A stretch of 64,000 nucleotides of DNA from Schistosoma haematobium (taxonomy: Eukaryota; Platyhelminthes; Trematoda; Strigeidida; Schistosomatidae). Location: contig NC_067197.1 in the NCBI RefSeq assembly GCF_000699445.3, positions 23,481,809 to 23,545,808 of the forward strand. The letters run 5' to 3'. Under the pieces are notes generated by a model. It ran no database searches. It saw only the letters and a list, made by a program, of their open reading frames with translations, and was not told the DNA's origin. Shown here one piece after another: positions 34,001 to 49,400 of this stretch; position 1 is the first letter of the stretch; the number at the start of each line of letters is the position of its first letter. Made by a program: the position numbers and the translations under genes.

Positions 34001-37000
34001 GTATGATCATCTGGGCTATTATTTTAAATGTTCTTGACAGAAGACTATCTGAATTGATAGTTTTGTTTATTCTCTTCTATAACTTCTTGTTCTTATGTTT
34101 GAGCTTATTGATGTGTAATCATTAGCAAACTTCACGAAACTGAGAGTCATATTCAACTAAAACTACTCTTAGTTTGGTTAAATTTGCACTTAGTTTCACT
34201 TGTATTTTGTGTTCTTAGATGCATACAAAGGATGGTCTTCTGAACTTCATTCTACATACAATCAACTTCTCGAATATGAAAGTTTTTTGCGTTTGTTTCC
34301 TGTAGAGGTTGCTAACTCTATAGCCACCAGTACTGTAATGAGTGTGAAGGTAGGATGATGTTTCATTTAATAGTACAGTGTTTAAGTTAAAGAAAACATA
34401 ATTATTTGTAGTGGGTTATGTATTTATTCCTATTAGACAAGCAACTGTTTTCAGTTACAAAAGTAAAATTAAATTATTAGTTACTGAAAAATTCCCGTCA
34501 TATTAAAACACAGTTATGAATAAAATACAGATTACTGCAGTCATACGTCAGCCTGCTGTGGTAGAGAACAAACCAACTTCCAGCTGAGGAGGAAATTAAG
34601 AAAAGATATTGGAAGTGGATAGGACACACATTGGGGAAATTATCAAACTGCATCACGAGGTAAGCGCTAACTTGGGATCCTGAAGGGAAACGAAAAAGTG
34701 GAAGGCCGAAAACCACACTGCGTCGGGAATTGGAAGCAGATATAAAAAGTATGAATAGCGACTGGAAACAACTGGAAAGGATTATCCAGGAGAGTGCTGG
34801 ATGGAGAATGCTGGTGAGCGGCTTATGCTTCTCCATAAGGGGTAACGGGCGTAAGTAAGTAAGCAGCCGTACGTGATTATTTCAGTTGAATAATCATCGG
34901 AAGCCTGAAAATGAGATATCTTATGGTCATTCGTTCGTAACCATCACTGAATCGATCTGTGACAGAACGCGATTAAATATAAAGGACTTAATTAACTGGT
35001 TGTTTAGCATTTACAATCGACTGTATTGATTATTATAGGTGGCATTACAGTTAGGAATTAACCTATTTAGTTTTGTCATAGTTTCGTTGGTGTGTGATTA
35101 GTAAATCAAGCCCATATTTTATAATCAATCATGTTTCAAATTACTTCTAATTGTTCTATAATTTTATTCAATAATTTGTATATATCAGGGCAACGCTTTA
35201 CAGTAAAGAAAAATTTATTCAGTTGGCCGCTTTGTTGTTTCTTGATATCGATTCATTCAGAAGTTTCCATTTATGCTTCCATCTTGTGAGCCTTCATATC
35301 TTATCATTACTTATCGTCTATTGATCAGCCTTTTGTCCATCCTTATGATAACAACTGTATTCGTAATCAGCCCTCCTAAAACACCTTAATAATGCGAAAC
35401 TCCATCTGAAGTAAGGGTATTAGGCAACTTTATTAGTGTAGCCGAGATGTTCTATGAGTGTCTTTATTACTTCGACATAACATCGTACCTATTTTACAAT
35501 TAGTTATTGCTCTTTGACTTTTAAGATGTTGATTTTTTAAAGGGCACTCGAAAATCCAACTAGATGGTAATTGAACTGTTATTCTTATCACCAATTTTTT
35601 GCCTCCATAATAATAATAATTTATTTTTTCCGATTCAAGCAACCCTTCGTAGAACTATATTGTCGTCTCTCATTTCACAGACCCCATTTCCTTTTGATTA
35701 TTTGGAAACATTCACGTACATGTTTCGTGAATACACACACAATCTGAATATTTATATTTTGTTGAGTAATCATTTACTCAGCTTAAATTCACAGATTTTG
35801 TTTCAAGACTAGTGATACTAAACGGTTGCTTATGCTAAATTAGGTTAAGGGAGAGTGAAACTTTGATACCAGTCAGTCAGTCAGTCAGTCATTCAGTCAG
35901 CTACAACGTAGGACCAGGCACATATGTGCATCGGTCCAGGTTGCCATACCGTATCAGCACAACAAGATAAACACCGGATTCATAGCAGTGGTTAGGTCAA
36001 AGGTGGTAATATATAGGAGAAAGATTGCATATGGAGATATAGTACAAGAAGAGATAATTGGTTCGTAGAAAGAAAGATATGAAGTGATTTTAATCTCTTA
36101 GTTTAAGGGAAGACAGGGAGTTTATACACCGACGCCATTGTGATCGATTCTGAGCCATATCACCAAGAGTCTCCAACCATTGGTTACGATAGTCACGCGG
36201 ACCACAACCAAGTAGTCTGCATCTACCAACATGGCTCAGACTAGAAGTTAGTAACTTTAAGCACTGATGCCACGTTTCGGCTTGGCCGCCCCTAACTTTC
36301 TTCCAACCATTTCCAATACCGGATAGCATTGCACGACGTGGTAATCGATGTTCAGGCATACGTAACATGTGGCCCAACCATCTCAGTCGATGAAGATTCA
36401 TAACCTCATCAACTGATATATCATCATTCCCTAATACCCTGCGTCGAACCTCATTATTACTCACCCGGTAATCCCAGCAGACGCCAGCAATATTTCTAAG
36501 GCATCTGTGGTCAAATACTAATAGCTTACGAGTGTCTTCTACTCTTAATGGCCATGTTTCGCTGCCGTAAAGTAAAACAGAACGGACTGCCGCGCAGTAT
36601 AATCGTCCTTTTATTGATAGACGGATATCTCGCCTTCGCCATAGGTGACGCAAGTTGGCAAAAGCCAATCGAGCTTTCCGAATCCGTGCTGAGATTTCGT
36701 CCGATACCAACCCATTAGGGCTGATCAGACTTCCAAGATAAGTGAAGTTGTCAACGCGTTCGACTACTTCACTCCCTATCCTTAGTCCAGGTGTTAACGC
36801 AGACCAGTCCTGAAGCCACAACTTGCATTTAGAGGGAGAGAAACTTGCATTTAGAGGGATACCATAACCATTAAACTACCATTTCATCCAGGTTGATAAA
36901 CTTTTGTATTGAGGTCCTCTATTTGGACTAGACTTTCATGTTACGTTTATGCATTATTACAAATTATATGCACTTAATAAGAAACTAGTATAATAAAATA

Positions 37001-40000
37001 AATATTACTATTTCAAATTATCTGTAATAGCAGTTATACATTTAGCAACTAGTCACATGAACTTGTGGAGATTTTACCGTTTTAACATGATGGTCATCAA
37101 TAATACAGAACGTTTTGATGCGTGAAATATTCCTGACAAAAGTTTTATTGAAGGAAACAAAGGTAAACGACCAAAAAATGGTGATTTTCAAATGTTCCGA
37201 ACTGTATTCCCTGAAAATGTCACCACTAAGTTTCATACTCCAAGTCTTTATTTATCACATTTTGCTAAATATTTTTGTATATAGACATATGATTGTTTGA
37301 TAAACGAGATGTCTTATAGGTAAGTTGTGGACTTAATAGCTCAGCGGTAACGTCTCAGACTGTGAAGCTGGGCGACGCTTGTTCAAACTCCATAGAGGGC
37401 ATCACTCCCTTCAGCATTATAGTTACATTTTAGTCATGAATTCTAAGTGTCATGAAACCTAGAGCAGAGTTTCTTGCTGACCACTCCCAACTACCTTACG
37501 TTTTGTATGCATTATTAGATAAACTCTTGCTAGATGGTGATGCAAATTACTTACACGTTGACCAATTCGAAAATAGTGAAACTGTTTTCTATCTTTTTCC
37601 TGTTTATACGGGAACTTATTCTAATCAAATTTTAGTGTGATTGTTCATGTACTCTTCTGTCATCGTCTGGTGATGTAGTACCTGCCAATACCGATGCAAC
37701 ACATGATGGTTCTGTTTCTCATCGAAGCGAATCTATATCTCTTCCCCAAAATGTTTCTTCAGCACCGAATCCGCGTTCATCTTTTTCTGGTCAGACTTCC
37801 GTAGTACGTTTTGATTCTCCAGATGAACTGCGTTGGGTTATGCACGTACGTTCAAAATACAATTTGCAAATATTTTTTCTCTTATAACAATATGATTCTT
37901 GTGTAACTTTCACACAATCAGTCATTAGTGTATTAAAATTAGATTCAGTATCTCTTAGGTCGAGTCTCGAATCGGGATATCTGACCTGCAGGGGTAAATT
38001 TTAGGATATCTAAGGTACACAGGATGTATCAGTCTAGAGTTTATTTTTTGAGTTTCTGATTTAGGGAGATCAGTGCTTTGCGAATCTGTAGCTATAAATT
38101 TGCTGACCATACATATTATATACTGGTAAGCAATACTATCCGGTTGCTTTGATCAAAATAATTTGATTTCTAGTCAAGTACGTAGGTCTTTGCATTACAG
38201 CTGCACAAAGGTTTCATTTATACCTTCTCTTTCTTTGTACTTTTGTTGGAGTTCCAAAAGTAAGCAATAGCAATTTCCAGGTGTATGTATAATTATATGA
38301 TGATGAATCACTAGTTTATATTACATTCTCAGTTTATAGTTGTTTTTTCCAGTTTCAAAGTGAGCACGTTGATCAATATTTAATCCCTGCTATTACCAAT
38401 ATTTATTGCAGCAATATTATCAATTCGAGTTAGTAAAACAGAATCTGTTCTACAAGGAAAATTAGATTGTAATCCATACTCTTTTTCTTATTTATGGTTA
38501 TTTTAATAGGGTTTGTTATTCTGTTTAAATACCTACAATTTATCCTATAGATTAGAATTTCTAACTTGAATCCTTGGAAGTTAAATCTATAAACCATAGA
38601 GTCACAAGCCTATTCGTTGTGACTAAAATTATTTTACTATTATCTATATTTATCTGATGTAACTTTAGTAATAGTGTGTAATCGTTGTAGGTTAAGAATG
38701 TATGTATATATCATATGGTTGTGTTTGCATTTCATGTATGCAGACGGTACTGCAGGCAGTTCTATGTATGTACTAGTCTGTTATACATCTGTAAAATTTC
38801 CCACTTAATCTTTCTCACTATCATTGTTACTTTTTTGCTATTCATCTTGTTAATTTCATCTCGTTATGCTATAATGGTATGACAACATGAGCAACTCAAA
38901 TTCTTACCATGCTCTACTTTAATTCTGACTGACCAAATATAATGATTCATAAATTCATACAACTATGTGTCTTAGTTTTTCCTGTTTATACGAAGTTTTT
39001 GTTGTAACTAAGGTGACTGACAATAAAACAATTTGAACTTGAACTTATAGCGAGTAAAATTTTCCTAAAACCAATCAATTCTTGCGAAGTCTTTAGTATC
39101 ATAGGAATTTGAGTTTTTTGTTGCATTAAGATTTGAGACACATAATAGCGCTATATATTTGCTACACAATTCTGTTATGAAGCATATGTGGTACTTGATA
39201 CTAATTACTTAAAAGCAAATGACCATTTGACTTTTTTGTTAGCCAGAACAGATTTTCACATCATTAACCTTTATTTCTTTTTTTCTACGGTTATTACAAA
39301 AAGCAAAGTGATAAAGTTTACTCCCATGAACTTTTGTTCTTTTGTCCTTCGTTCTTAACACCTATCACGCAAAAATGGATTTCATACCTAACTAGCTAGC
39401 ATCTCTTAGCATCTGTATGATGTTTTAGGCATTTTAACTGTATAGAAATGTTTTATGTTCCATTTTTTGAGATGGCTCATGGTGTGAAATTTAAGAAAAA
39501 CACTTGATTTTTGCCTTAAGATACCATAAAGGTGAATTTTTAAAACGTTTAAACTTCCCGAATCCTATGTTGTTTCTTCTTCCTATGTTATAAACAAAAT
39601 TTTCTGGTCTGCTCTTAGAGACAATCAATTTTATAGGGTTTGTGTGGCTAAGTTGTATGTATAGCACTTAGCCTGAAACCATGGATGAAGTGTTTGGACT
39701 ATGTTTTATGGTTTGTAATATTTTGTGAAATATATGAACAGTGATATGTTAGAATAAATCGGTCACCTTATAAGCGCTAATGTCATTATTTACTAACGTG
39801 GTCGTAAGCAGTCACATGTGCTTCATTTTTAGTCATACCAATCATATCTTACGTACGCTGATTTTAGGCAGTCTCATTTTTATTACATAGGCTATCACTT
39901 ACGGACTGACTATGTCATCTGAAAATTGGGACGTCATCAAACACAGTGCACATATTTACTGCTATTGGATCAAATGTCTTAATTCTTCAACACGCTCCAC

Positions 40001-43000
40001 ACAATCAGGGAATTCGAACTCACCAATTCCGTTGATTCTACAAAAGGAGCCACAACGTTTCTTAAAGTCCCTTTTGTTCTCCCTTACTTATTATTTCCTT
40101 CCACGTGATCCAGAACCATTAAGTGATCAGCCTAAGTTAATGTTTTCAACCCTTGGTCGAAGTTTAGCACCTCCACAGTATTTGACTAGTGCCGACTCAT
40201 CAGAAGCTCCATCTTCTTTTACAGGTTAGAGTTTTAGCCTTTCATTTATTCTTGTCATAAATGTTGTTTTATGTTATTCTCATCAGCTTATTAAAACATG
40301 TGGCTTGTTTGGAGCCATATTAATGTCATCTGAGTCAATAATGTGGTGACTCTCGGCTTTTCGTAGGTAATAACCCACCATAAGTATTTTAGCACACTTG
40401 GTTCTTGTCAGTTACCTCCTTGTAATTTTCACATACATGAGAACATGAAGGTTAAAGGTATTCCACCATCATGGAATTTTCGGCACTTTCGTGATCCCCC
40501 TCCCATGACCGGGAAGGTTCAGTGTTTAGCTGTTTTGTAGTTGTGATACCTCTTTTTGTGTTTATGACTTAACTGTTGTCTCAGTTTTCACCAGATCTGT
40601 TCATTTTGTTGCATCTGTGCTGCAATATTCTAACATGGAATCAAGTCGTATCTTGTGGATAATAAAAACTTCCATCTTGCAAACGAGATTGTCGTATAAT
40701 AGTGGTAAGGACGGTTATAATATTTATGTATTTAGATTAAGTTAGTGAGGGATGACAAAACTAAAAAAATGTTTGGCTGAAACCCAACTTAACAGTGCGG
40801 CGCAACTGTTTCAGAATCACTGCTCTCATCAATTTACTGTATAGTAATGATGAATTCCTAACAGATAATAATGACAGTGCTTAGAGTTTTGACAAAGTCT
40901 CAAATTACCTAACGATATCAGTCCAGGTAAGCAAAGTAGTTTCGATGTGGTTACATAAGACGGTAATTTTTATCGTATTCGTAATTTTAGTACGTTGGTG
41001 CCATTTATGGTCCAAGGAGATTATATTGTAACATTTCAGATTAGCCTGTTGGAGCTACGCTAGTTTGCATCAGTTTTACTGATTTCCGGGTGTCATTATT
41101 ATTCCAATTTTACATAAAGAATGGTTTATGCAACGTAGATATACAATTTTCAGTTGCCACTCTAATGTAATCCCTATTCCTAGTTTTGGTTTGTAAGTTT
41201 TGTTTATTCGTTCTGCTTTTTAAAATTAAATTTTTGTTTAGCTCTATTTTTTTTTAAATAATTTTTTAGTGATCGAGTCAACACACTTATCAGCGTTGCT
41301 AAATAAGCAGTTAGACATTATAAAACTGGTGGCTGCTGCAGTCGAAGAATTATGCTCAGTACCGACTCAGTTAACATCTGACTCCTGGGATTGTATATTG
41401 CGGTTTTGTCTGATCATATGTCATGCTATTCTGTCACCACCTTTACATTTACCATCAGGATTAATCCAGTCATCTACTGGGGCTTCTCAGATGACCAGTA
41501 CTTTTATTTCGGGATCAGGATCTGTTGGTGGACCTAATTCTATAGCTCTTTTGTCAAATCATTCCAGTTCTTCAGATGTTAGGGGCACCAAGGATTCAGC
41601 TACCTTATTTGACGTCATATCAGACTGCGTTTCCAACTTACTATTCAGTACTTGGTTAAAAGCTTGTACTCATTGTTTTCCTAAACCACAACTCTGGGTC
41701 GCATTTAGAGAGTGCGCAAGAGTATGGCGACATCATAATGCGTTTATTAAACAGTGGTCTCGTGTTTCCGTGGCACTATCCGCTACTTTACTTGGTATAC
41801 TAAATAAACCTACTAACTTAAACGGTAATTTTTACGTAGTCTTATATATATAATTTTTTCGATAATCAATGCTCCAAGACCATCTTTTGCAAGTTGAGTG
41901 TTGTTGTATTGGTATATGTGATAGCGAGACAGAATTTGGAAGTTGAACGCACTTCCAAATATTCCGGATTATGCCGCAAAGTTAAGTGGCAATTATAGCT
42001 TATCAGTGTTTTAGTTTGACTAAATTGGTGGCTTACTTAGTGACCTGTGCTATAAATCAGGAAAATAAAAAAAACAGACATAGTTTCCAACATATAGTCA
42101 GTAGTATGTGACGAAACCATGTTAAAATAGTAACGTATGATACGTCTTGTGATCACTAACGACTATTTTTCATTCATCATCAGCTAAACAATTGGATTCT
42201 CACAGATCAAATCACACGCAAAATACTAACATATTTGTCCAGTACTTTCTTCAAAAGCAGATTCGAATGAGGTTGTGTTCTAGAATCTTAATAGATACAA
42301 AAATATGATTGATTTATTCACTACAATCTATGTCTCAGTGAAGTTGATAACGAGAAGTGTTTTCAATGATCACGAAGGATCATAATAAGACTCGCATCGC
42401 AAAAGTGTTTCAATGATATTACTTTATTACATCGTTCAAAGCATCTCGAAACGTATGTAAACAATTTTTTAAAAACTATTTCCCCAAAAATTGCTTGTTC
42501 CTTTGAGCAATATTCCTTAAGAACAAGTTGACTAGATTATGGTTTAGAGTCAATTTTCCCTTACCAACCCATAGAAAGATTAGAATGTCAAACCTTTTTA
42601 AAAATATGGTTAGTCTGTTATCAAAATACTTTGTACCTACTAACAGTACATCTAGGCTTTCGGATATCTTCTAATAACATAGCACAATGATAGTCTTTCT
42701 TTTTTATGAATCTATTCTTTTGAACTAATCTAACATAATTGAGTGTTACAGTTGGACATTTGAATTGATTCAATGCAGTATATAATTCTGAATATTACAT
42801 AAAAATAATCACTATATGCTTATGACTTCGTCTGTGCAGTAGGTTGTGATTGATTTTTATGAAATCATTCAATGGTGAATATTTCACCCCACTAGTTGCG
42901 ATTTTTTCTCTATTAGTTAATTTCTCAATTTCATGCAATTGGTTCCCTTTATGAATTTAAATAAAGGAAGAACAAATATTGGTGCAGAATAGTATGAATT

Positions 43001-43391
43001 CATATTATTTCGAGGTTTCTCGTCAGCTGCTTACAAACCAAAAATGTGATAGAATTTTTACATTGAGATAGAGTGAAAACAATTGACATAAATGAGTGTA
43101 AATAACTGGGTTACACTCATTTATGTCAATTGTTTTCACTCTATCTCAATGTAAAAATTCTATCACATTTTTGGTTTGTAAGCAGCTGACGAGAAACCTC
43201 GAAATAATATGAATTCATACTATTCTGCACCAATATTTGTTCTTGCTTTATTTAATTTCTCAATTGTTATTTTTAGAGTAATTAAAATAACCCATTGTAT
43301 CGTTGAGTAGTAAAAACAGAATTCAGCGAAGAAAATTTTCTTTTCGACGAAGTTATTTACTTAATCTGTACATTTGTATTTATAGTTGTAT

Positions 43392-43437
<46 letters not shown>

Positions 43438-46400
43438 TATAGAAAGGTAGAAAGGGTTGCATCATAAAGTGACTCGAAACTCCAAATATCGAATGGAGTT
43501 ACTTAATAATCAGAGAGTTAGATAAAAATAGAAAGATGTAAATAATTAACGGGTCAAAATTATGAAAGATAATTGTCCGCTTGACAGATATGAAGAAAAA
43601 CGAACATAAAGGTCATAATAATAACTTAATAATAATCATGAAAAATTGTTAATGGATAATAATAACTGGTTACGGTTAAAAATCACAAAACACTAATTAA
43701 AAATATACCAAAACATACTACAGAAGGAAATTAGGGTCAAGGAAGAATGAGAGGTTGGACGTATCGTTTTTACACACAGAGTCCGGGCCTCAACTGCGCA
43801 TAAGTTTTTGATTCGACCTCCCTTCGATCCAGTTCATTTGATTGCGTTGATTATTTTAAAGGAAGACTCCTTCGAAGTGACGTGTCCAAAGTTGATTAGA
43901 TGCTCCTGTATTGAGTTAGTAACTTTTGCATTCTCCTTTTAAAAGCCACTACGGATAATGTTCTGAGATGCGTTTGGAAAGTGATCGCTTTGTGCGGCCA
44001 ATGTAACCTACCGTACAGGAGCAAGTAAATTTATCGATATGACCCAAAGAGAAAATTTGTCCTCAACATATCCCTGAATGATAAGCTGGCTTGAGAAGAC
44101 AATGCGGAGCTTAGTTGAATAAGTTTTATTCAGGAGTTTTGAAATCGGTTTATTCAAGATTTCAGCAGCCGTATCTCCTTTAAATTCGACATTCATAAAA
44201 AGTTTTCTTTTGAGCTGTTGTTGCTTTCTCAGGACGTTGTCTAAATGTTAAGTTCCTGTAGATTAATCTAGGTGGATTAACACTATATAGTTTTCCGACG
44301 GTGATATTTAAGACTGTTATTGATTAGTCTATGTTACCATATTTTCATCCTTACTAGATTACTTCTATATTGCCATTAAGTCACACTTTTTCAGTATATT
44401 TGATATGTAGTTTGTGGTGGAATTCAGCACGCGTGTTTCGTCCGGCTTGGGATCCGTTCACAGGATTTACCTGAGCTAAGTATTGATGTTCACATGAAGA
44501 CTTGAACGCGTTACCTTTTGTTTCAAACACCATCGCATTATCCACACTATTGGTCTTCAAGTTAACCAATACAATTATTCCATTCTAATTTAGCTTATGC
44601 TTCTTTCATTCAATTAATTCCATCTGATCTACCTGATGGAAATGCGAAAGAATCTTGGATTCGTATGTTATATTTGATCGACAATCCAGTAGATCTTAGT
44701 CATGAACGTTTAATATGTAATACACCGATTTTTGAAGAATATAAGTAAGTTATAAACTGTATTTTCTCTGTTTCGCCCTGATATTTTTACTTGTTAAGGT
44801 ATATCCTGATGATATGAAAGAACTTCTTATGGATTTTTCTTATTCCCTATGGTTTCCATGACAGTTGTAATCTTTATCATTGTCCTGATGGATTATCGTT
44901 CTCACATGTTCAGTGAAGTTAATGGTGTTGTTAAGCAGTTGACACAAACCAAAGTTGTTTGTAAAACTTATAGAAACTTTTTACCGTTTTTAAGAATACA
45001 ATTTCCGTTAGTTAAAGTCCTATCCTAATAATAGTTTCAATGTACAACGGCCAGCTTCGTGTTATCGTACAGCTGTGTAGCGTGACTTACAAGGTTGAAA
45101 GATATACTTAGATACAGGCATTTGTTCTTAAGTGCCTCTGGATCATTATTCATGTGTTACAAAATCGTCAACTGGGTAATGTTGAGGCTAAATTCAATAT
45201 TTTAAACAAATTAAAGATAAATCGTTTGATGCGGATGTGAAATTCCATCGATTGAATTAACTGGATTGTGTGAGTCATCTTGTACTTCAGCATATATTAC
45301 TGACCAAACCAAGCTTAGACCGAAAAAGGTTGAACTAATTGACTAAACTAAAACATGACATCAATCCACGAAGCCAATGAGTGTTAGTCTGAATCGTTCA
45401 AAGAGTTGTAGACTTACTGAATTAGGCCCTCATTCAAATCGAATGATTTATGTGGTGCATATCTATTTGGTGCCCACTTGTGCCAATGTTTATGTGTTTA
45501 AATAAATAAATAAAATAGTGAGGCCTTCAACTTGATGACAATTGTTGTTTGGCGACATATGGTAATATAGTTCAGAATTGGTCATAATGTTACTGATGAA
45601 TTCACATTAGATTTTATGTTAAATTCTTAACCTTTTTTGTCTACTTTTCGTTTGTATTCCCTTCCATTTCCATTAATATCGTTTCACTTCCCGTTAAATC
45701 TTTTTGATTGGTTAAATAATACGAGAATTTTAACTTATGTAATTTAGTTTACAGTTTGTTGAATAAACTGTATTGCAGTTTTGAACTAATAAGATTCGAT
45801 AAAAATCGTTGGTGGATACTTTGTATGTCACTTTTATTAAATGGTTTAATGCAAACTATTAAATTTTCATACTGAGTATTAAAACTTCACATGGACTTTA
45901 ACACTTTGAATTTTTAGTTTTTTCTTAATCATTTCCAAAATAAAAATTAAAACACATACTTTAAAAATTAAAAAAAAAGATTACATCACTATCAGTTATA
46001 AATAACTCCAAAGTTTTGTGACACCAAGTAATCATGGTGTATTGACTTTTGCAGATTAAAGCTAGCAAAGGAAAGTGGTTCAACGAATAAATTGCTTTTC
46101 ATTAACTTCGTTATTGAAAAACTAAACCACCTTCTTCCACTTGTTTCTTTCTTTTTATAGACTATTTTTTGTTTATTTAGGAATTTCAAAGGGGTTTTAG
46201 ATTATTCAAATATGCATCAAACAATAAAGAATATTTTGTATTATAGTTTGTCTAGATTGAACCAGTCAACTTTATTCATAAGTATGTTCAGTTTCCCCAG
46301 TATCAAATCACTAAGAGATCTTAGCTAGACCACTATTTAAATCTTGAAAGCACTGGGAGCCCATTTTGTTTTAGTATGGGGCTCCACAGCAGTTCTCATG

Positions 46401-49400
46401 ACCCTGCGGCCGGAAATCGAACCCAGGCTCTTCGGTCTTGCACGCGAATACTTTAACCTTCAGATTACTGACCTGGTATCCAGTAGTGTTAACGTCTAAC
46501 TACATGATTCAAAACTGTGAAAATACTGCGATTTCCATAAATCTGTATTTGATTGTTAAGTGAGCAATTTAGTTAAAAGCATTGTTCACATCGTTAGCTT
46601 ATTTATCATTTATTAGAGGTTTGTTAACTGAATAACTGTTTCATGTATAATAGATTACAAAAGAATTACACTGTTATTGTTTTTATTGTTGGTTCATTAT
46701 TTCGATAACAATAGAAGTCAGGTCAACCTAGCAATTTCATCATGCCATCATTTCTTAGTGTTTGTACAACAATATTTATAGACTATTATCAAAGAAATAG
46801 TACCAAGGTATCTTTATTACAAAACAAAAACAAGTTGAGTAATCATTAGAAATTCTTGGGACGGCTTCGAATAGCACTACGAAACCTCCAGAGACTAAAG
46901 CAGCCGAAAAGATTTCATCCAGTTAGAAATTGGTAGAACCATCCCGACCGTTGTTGCTACCTTGACATGGTGGTCGGGCTTGTCTATCGTGATGAAGCAA
47001 CCGAGCTATACTGGCTGGAACAACTGTTCCTCAAGGTCCTACCATGTCAGACAGGTCGGTTGAAGAGCGGTAAGACTAAAAGCGACAAACCCAAGGTCCG
47101 AAGGCGAAGTCGTACTGCTGACTGTACAGAGGTGTGACAGCAGTAAGGTGTTTCCTTCAGACAACCAGCATTGCAGCGATGCTGCCTTCCCACAAGAAGC
47201 GGTGGGGTTAGAAAAGACGGATATCCGTCTCCGGCGTTAAGGTCTCAACAAGTACGGAGCTAACACAAAAATTACCCATAAAAATGTCGTGTGTGACCGA
47301 CCTCAAGCAGTTGTCCCTTGGGCACTGCGGTCACGCTCTCAGGTCACTAAGACCACCTCTAATCTGATTTCGTTTTCGGGTACCTCTAGAAGAACCCTTC
47401 CGCGGTGTGGGCCACCGAGAAGTGATAACCGCCCTCATACCTCTAACAGCACTCAAGACCACTGTATTCCTAATCAATCTCCGTCTTCACTTCCTATTAC
47501 TCCTCCTACATCGACTTTCACCTCTAAACTTCCTTTTTCGGCTTCCTCCTCAAATGTCACCATAGCCAATGATTCTAGTGCTCAAAACACTGTCCTAGGT
47601 CCACTGAAACCTCGTTCCAAACTACACATTGGAGCCTTCAATGTACACACCCTATGTCAAATCGGTCAACAGGCTTCCTTCGCTAAAACCCTAGAATCTC
47701 GTACCATTGATGTATGCTGTGTCTCTGAAACACGCATACAGGATCCCAGTGTGGTGATTCACTTGATCTCACCTCGGCAAAATGGAGAGCCAGCGAGATA
47801 CACCCTCCGTGTATCTGGTGGCCGACGGCCAGCTCTCGTGGACTGGCAGGAGTAGGGATAGCACTAAGCATGAGGGCGGAACAAGCACTGTTAGAATGGA
47901 TCCCCGTTAACAGTCGTCTATGTGCTGTTCGGCTAAACGGCTCCGTAAGAACTCGGAAGGATAGGGACACACATCGTTGCCTTTTTGTCGTTTCTGCCCA
48001 CGCTCCCACCGACTGCAGCTCAGATGAAGTGAAAGATGAATTTTACAGAAAACTATCTGAACTTCTTCAGAAAGCTAAACGTTCAGACATAGTACACGTA
48101 GCAGGTGGCTTTAATGCCCAGATAGGTAGTTTAAACCAAACAGAAAGGCATTTAGGTGGGTATTTTAGTATTCCGGCTCAGTGAGCAGATAATGGTGATC
48201 GTCTGTTGCAACTGTGCTCAGACAACCGTTTATTTTTAGCAAACACAAATTTTAAGCATAAGGAGAGACATCGTCTAACATGGCGACCCCTACACCAAAC
48301 CAACAATGGACTCAAATAGACCATATTACCATCAGCCATCGTTGGAGAGGGTCGGTAGAAGATTGTCGCTCATTCTGGAGTACCTGCTTGGACTCCGACC
48401 ACGCCCTCATACGGGCACGCATCTGCCTGCCCCTCACTGTACGCAAAAAGCCACACTAAAAGACCCATTAGAACTGAATTGAGTAGCGAGAAAACCAAAA
48501 GTAGGTTCCAGGAACAACTGAGGTCACACTTAGGTAGTTCTGAAAACTAGGCTGACCCAGATGTTGCTTGGAAAGCTATACAAACAGCTGTGGAAACAGC
48601 AGTGACATCTATCAGTGATTTAAACCACAGGGTAACAAAGAACCAATGGATTTCCTCAAGGTCTATTGCACTGATGGATTCTCGTAAACCCATTCCATCA
48701 GGCTCTGAACACGATGGAGAGCGAAAACAAATCAGATCTAGGTTAGGAAAAGTCTAAGGAACGACTTCGAGCAGTGGTGGGCAACGAAAGCAAAGGAGAT
48801 GGAAAAGGCGGCGGCTATAGGGAACACAAGACAGCTCTACAGACTAATAAAAGAAACTGGAATTAATAAGTGTAAGTCAGACTATTTCGGAAAAAGACGA
48901 CACCCTCATCTGCTCTTAAAAGCAGCATTTGATTCGGTAGACCGCGAGATTCTGTGGCAATGTCTGTCATTGAAAGGCGTACCTCAGAAGTACATAAACC
49001 TTGTGAAGGCTCTTTACTCGAACACTACCAATCGAGTCAGAGCTTATGGCGAACCGTCATCTGCTTTTGCAACCTCAAGTGGTGTCCGTCAAGGCTGTCC
49101 ACTTTCTCCATTTCTGTTTAACTTCATCATAGACCTATTGATGGAAATAACATTCTCGTCGACTGAATTCTCGGGTATTGATCTCCTTCCAGGTTCACTT
49201 ATCGACTTAGAATACGCGGATGACATAGTCCTGTTTGGTGAAGACGCTGATAAAATGCAGTCTTTTGGTAGCACTGAGCAACAATGCCATTATGTTTGGA
49301 ATGCGCTTCTCTCCCTCTAAATGCAAGTTGTTGCTGCAGAATTGGTCTGCGTCAACACCTGAACTGAGGATAGGGAGTGAAGTAGTCGAACGCGTTGACA

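Noticed and set aside
37325..37402. Possible tRNA gene
   Set aside because: A- and B-box-like sequences are present but the arms do not pair into a cloverleaf; treated as a SINE relic.
37452..37640. 62-codon open frame just before RALGAPB exon 3
   Set aside because: It is in a different frame from the exon, ends at the acceptor, and matches nothing in the expected RALGAPB sequence; likely intronic chance.
42957..43255. CRISPR-like or terminator-like interpretation of the hairpin
   Set aside because: There is a single inverted duplication in a eukaryotic intron, no repeat array, and no transcription terminator context.
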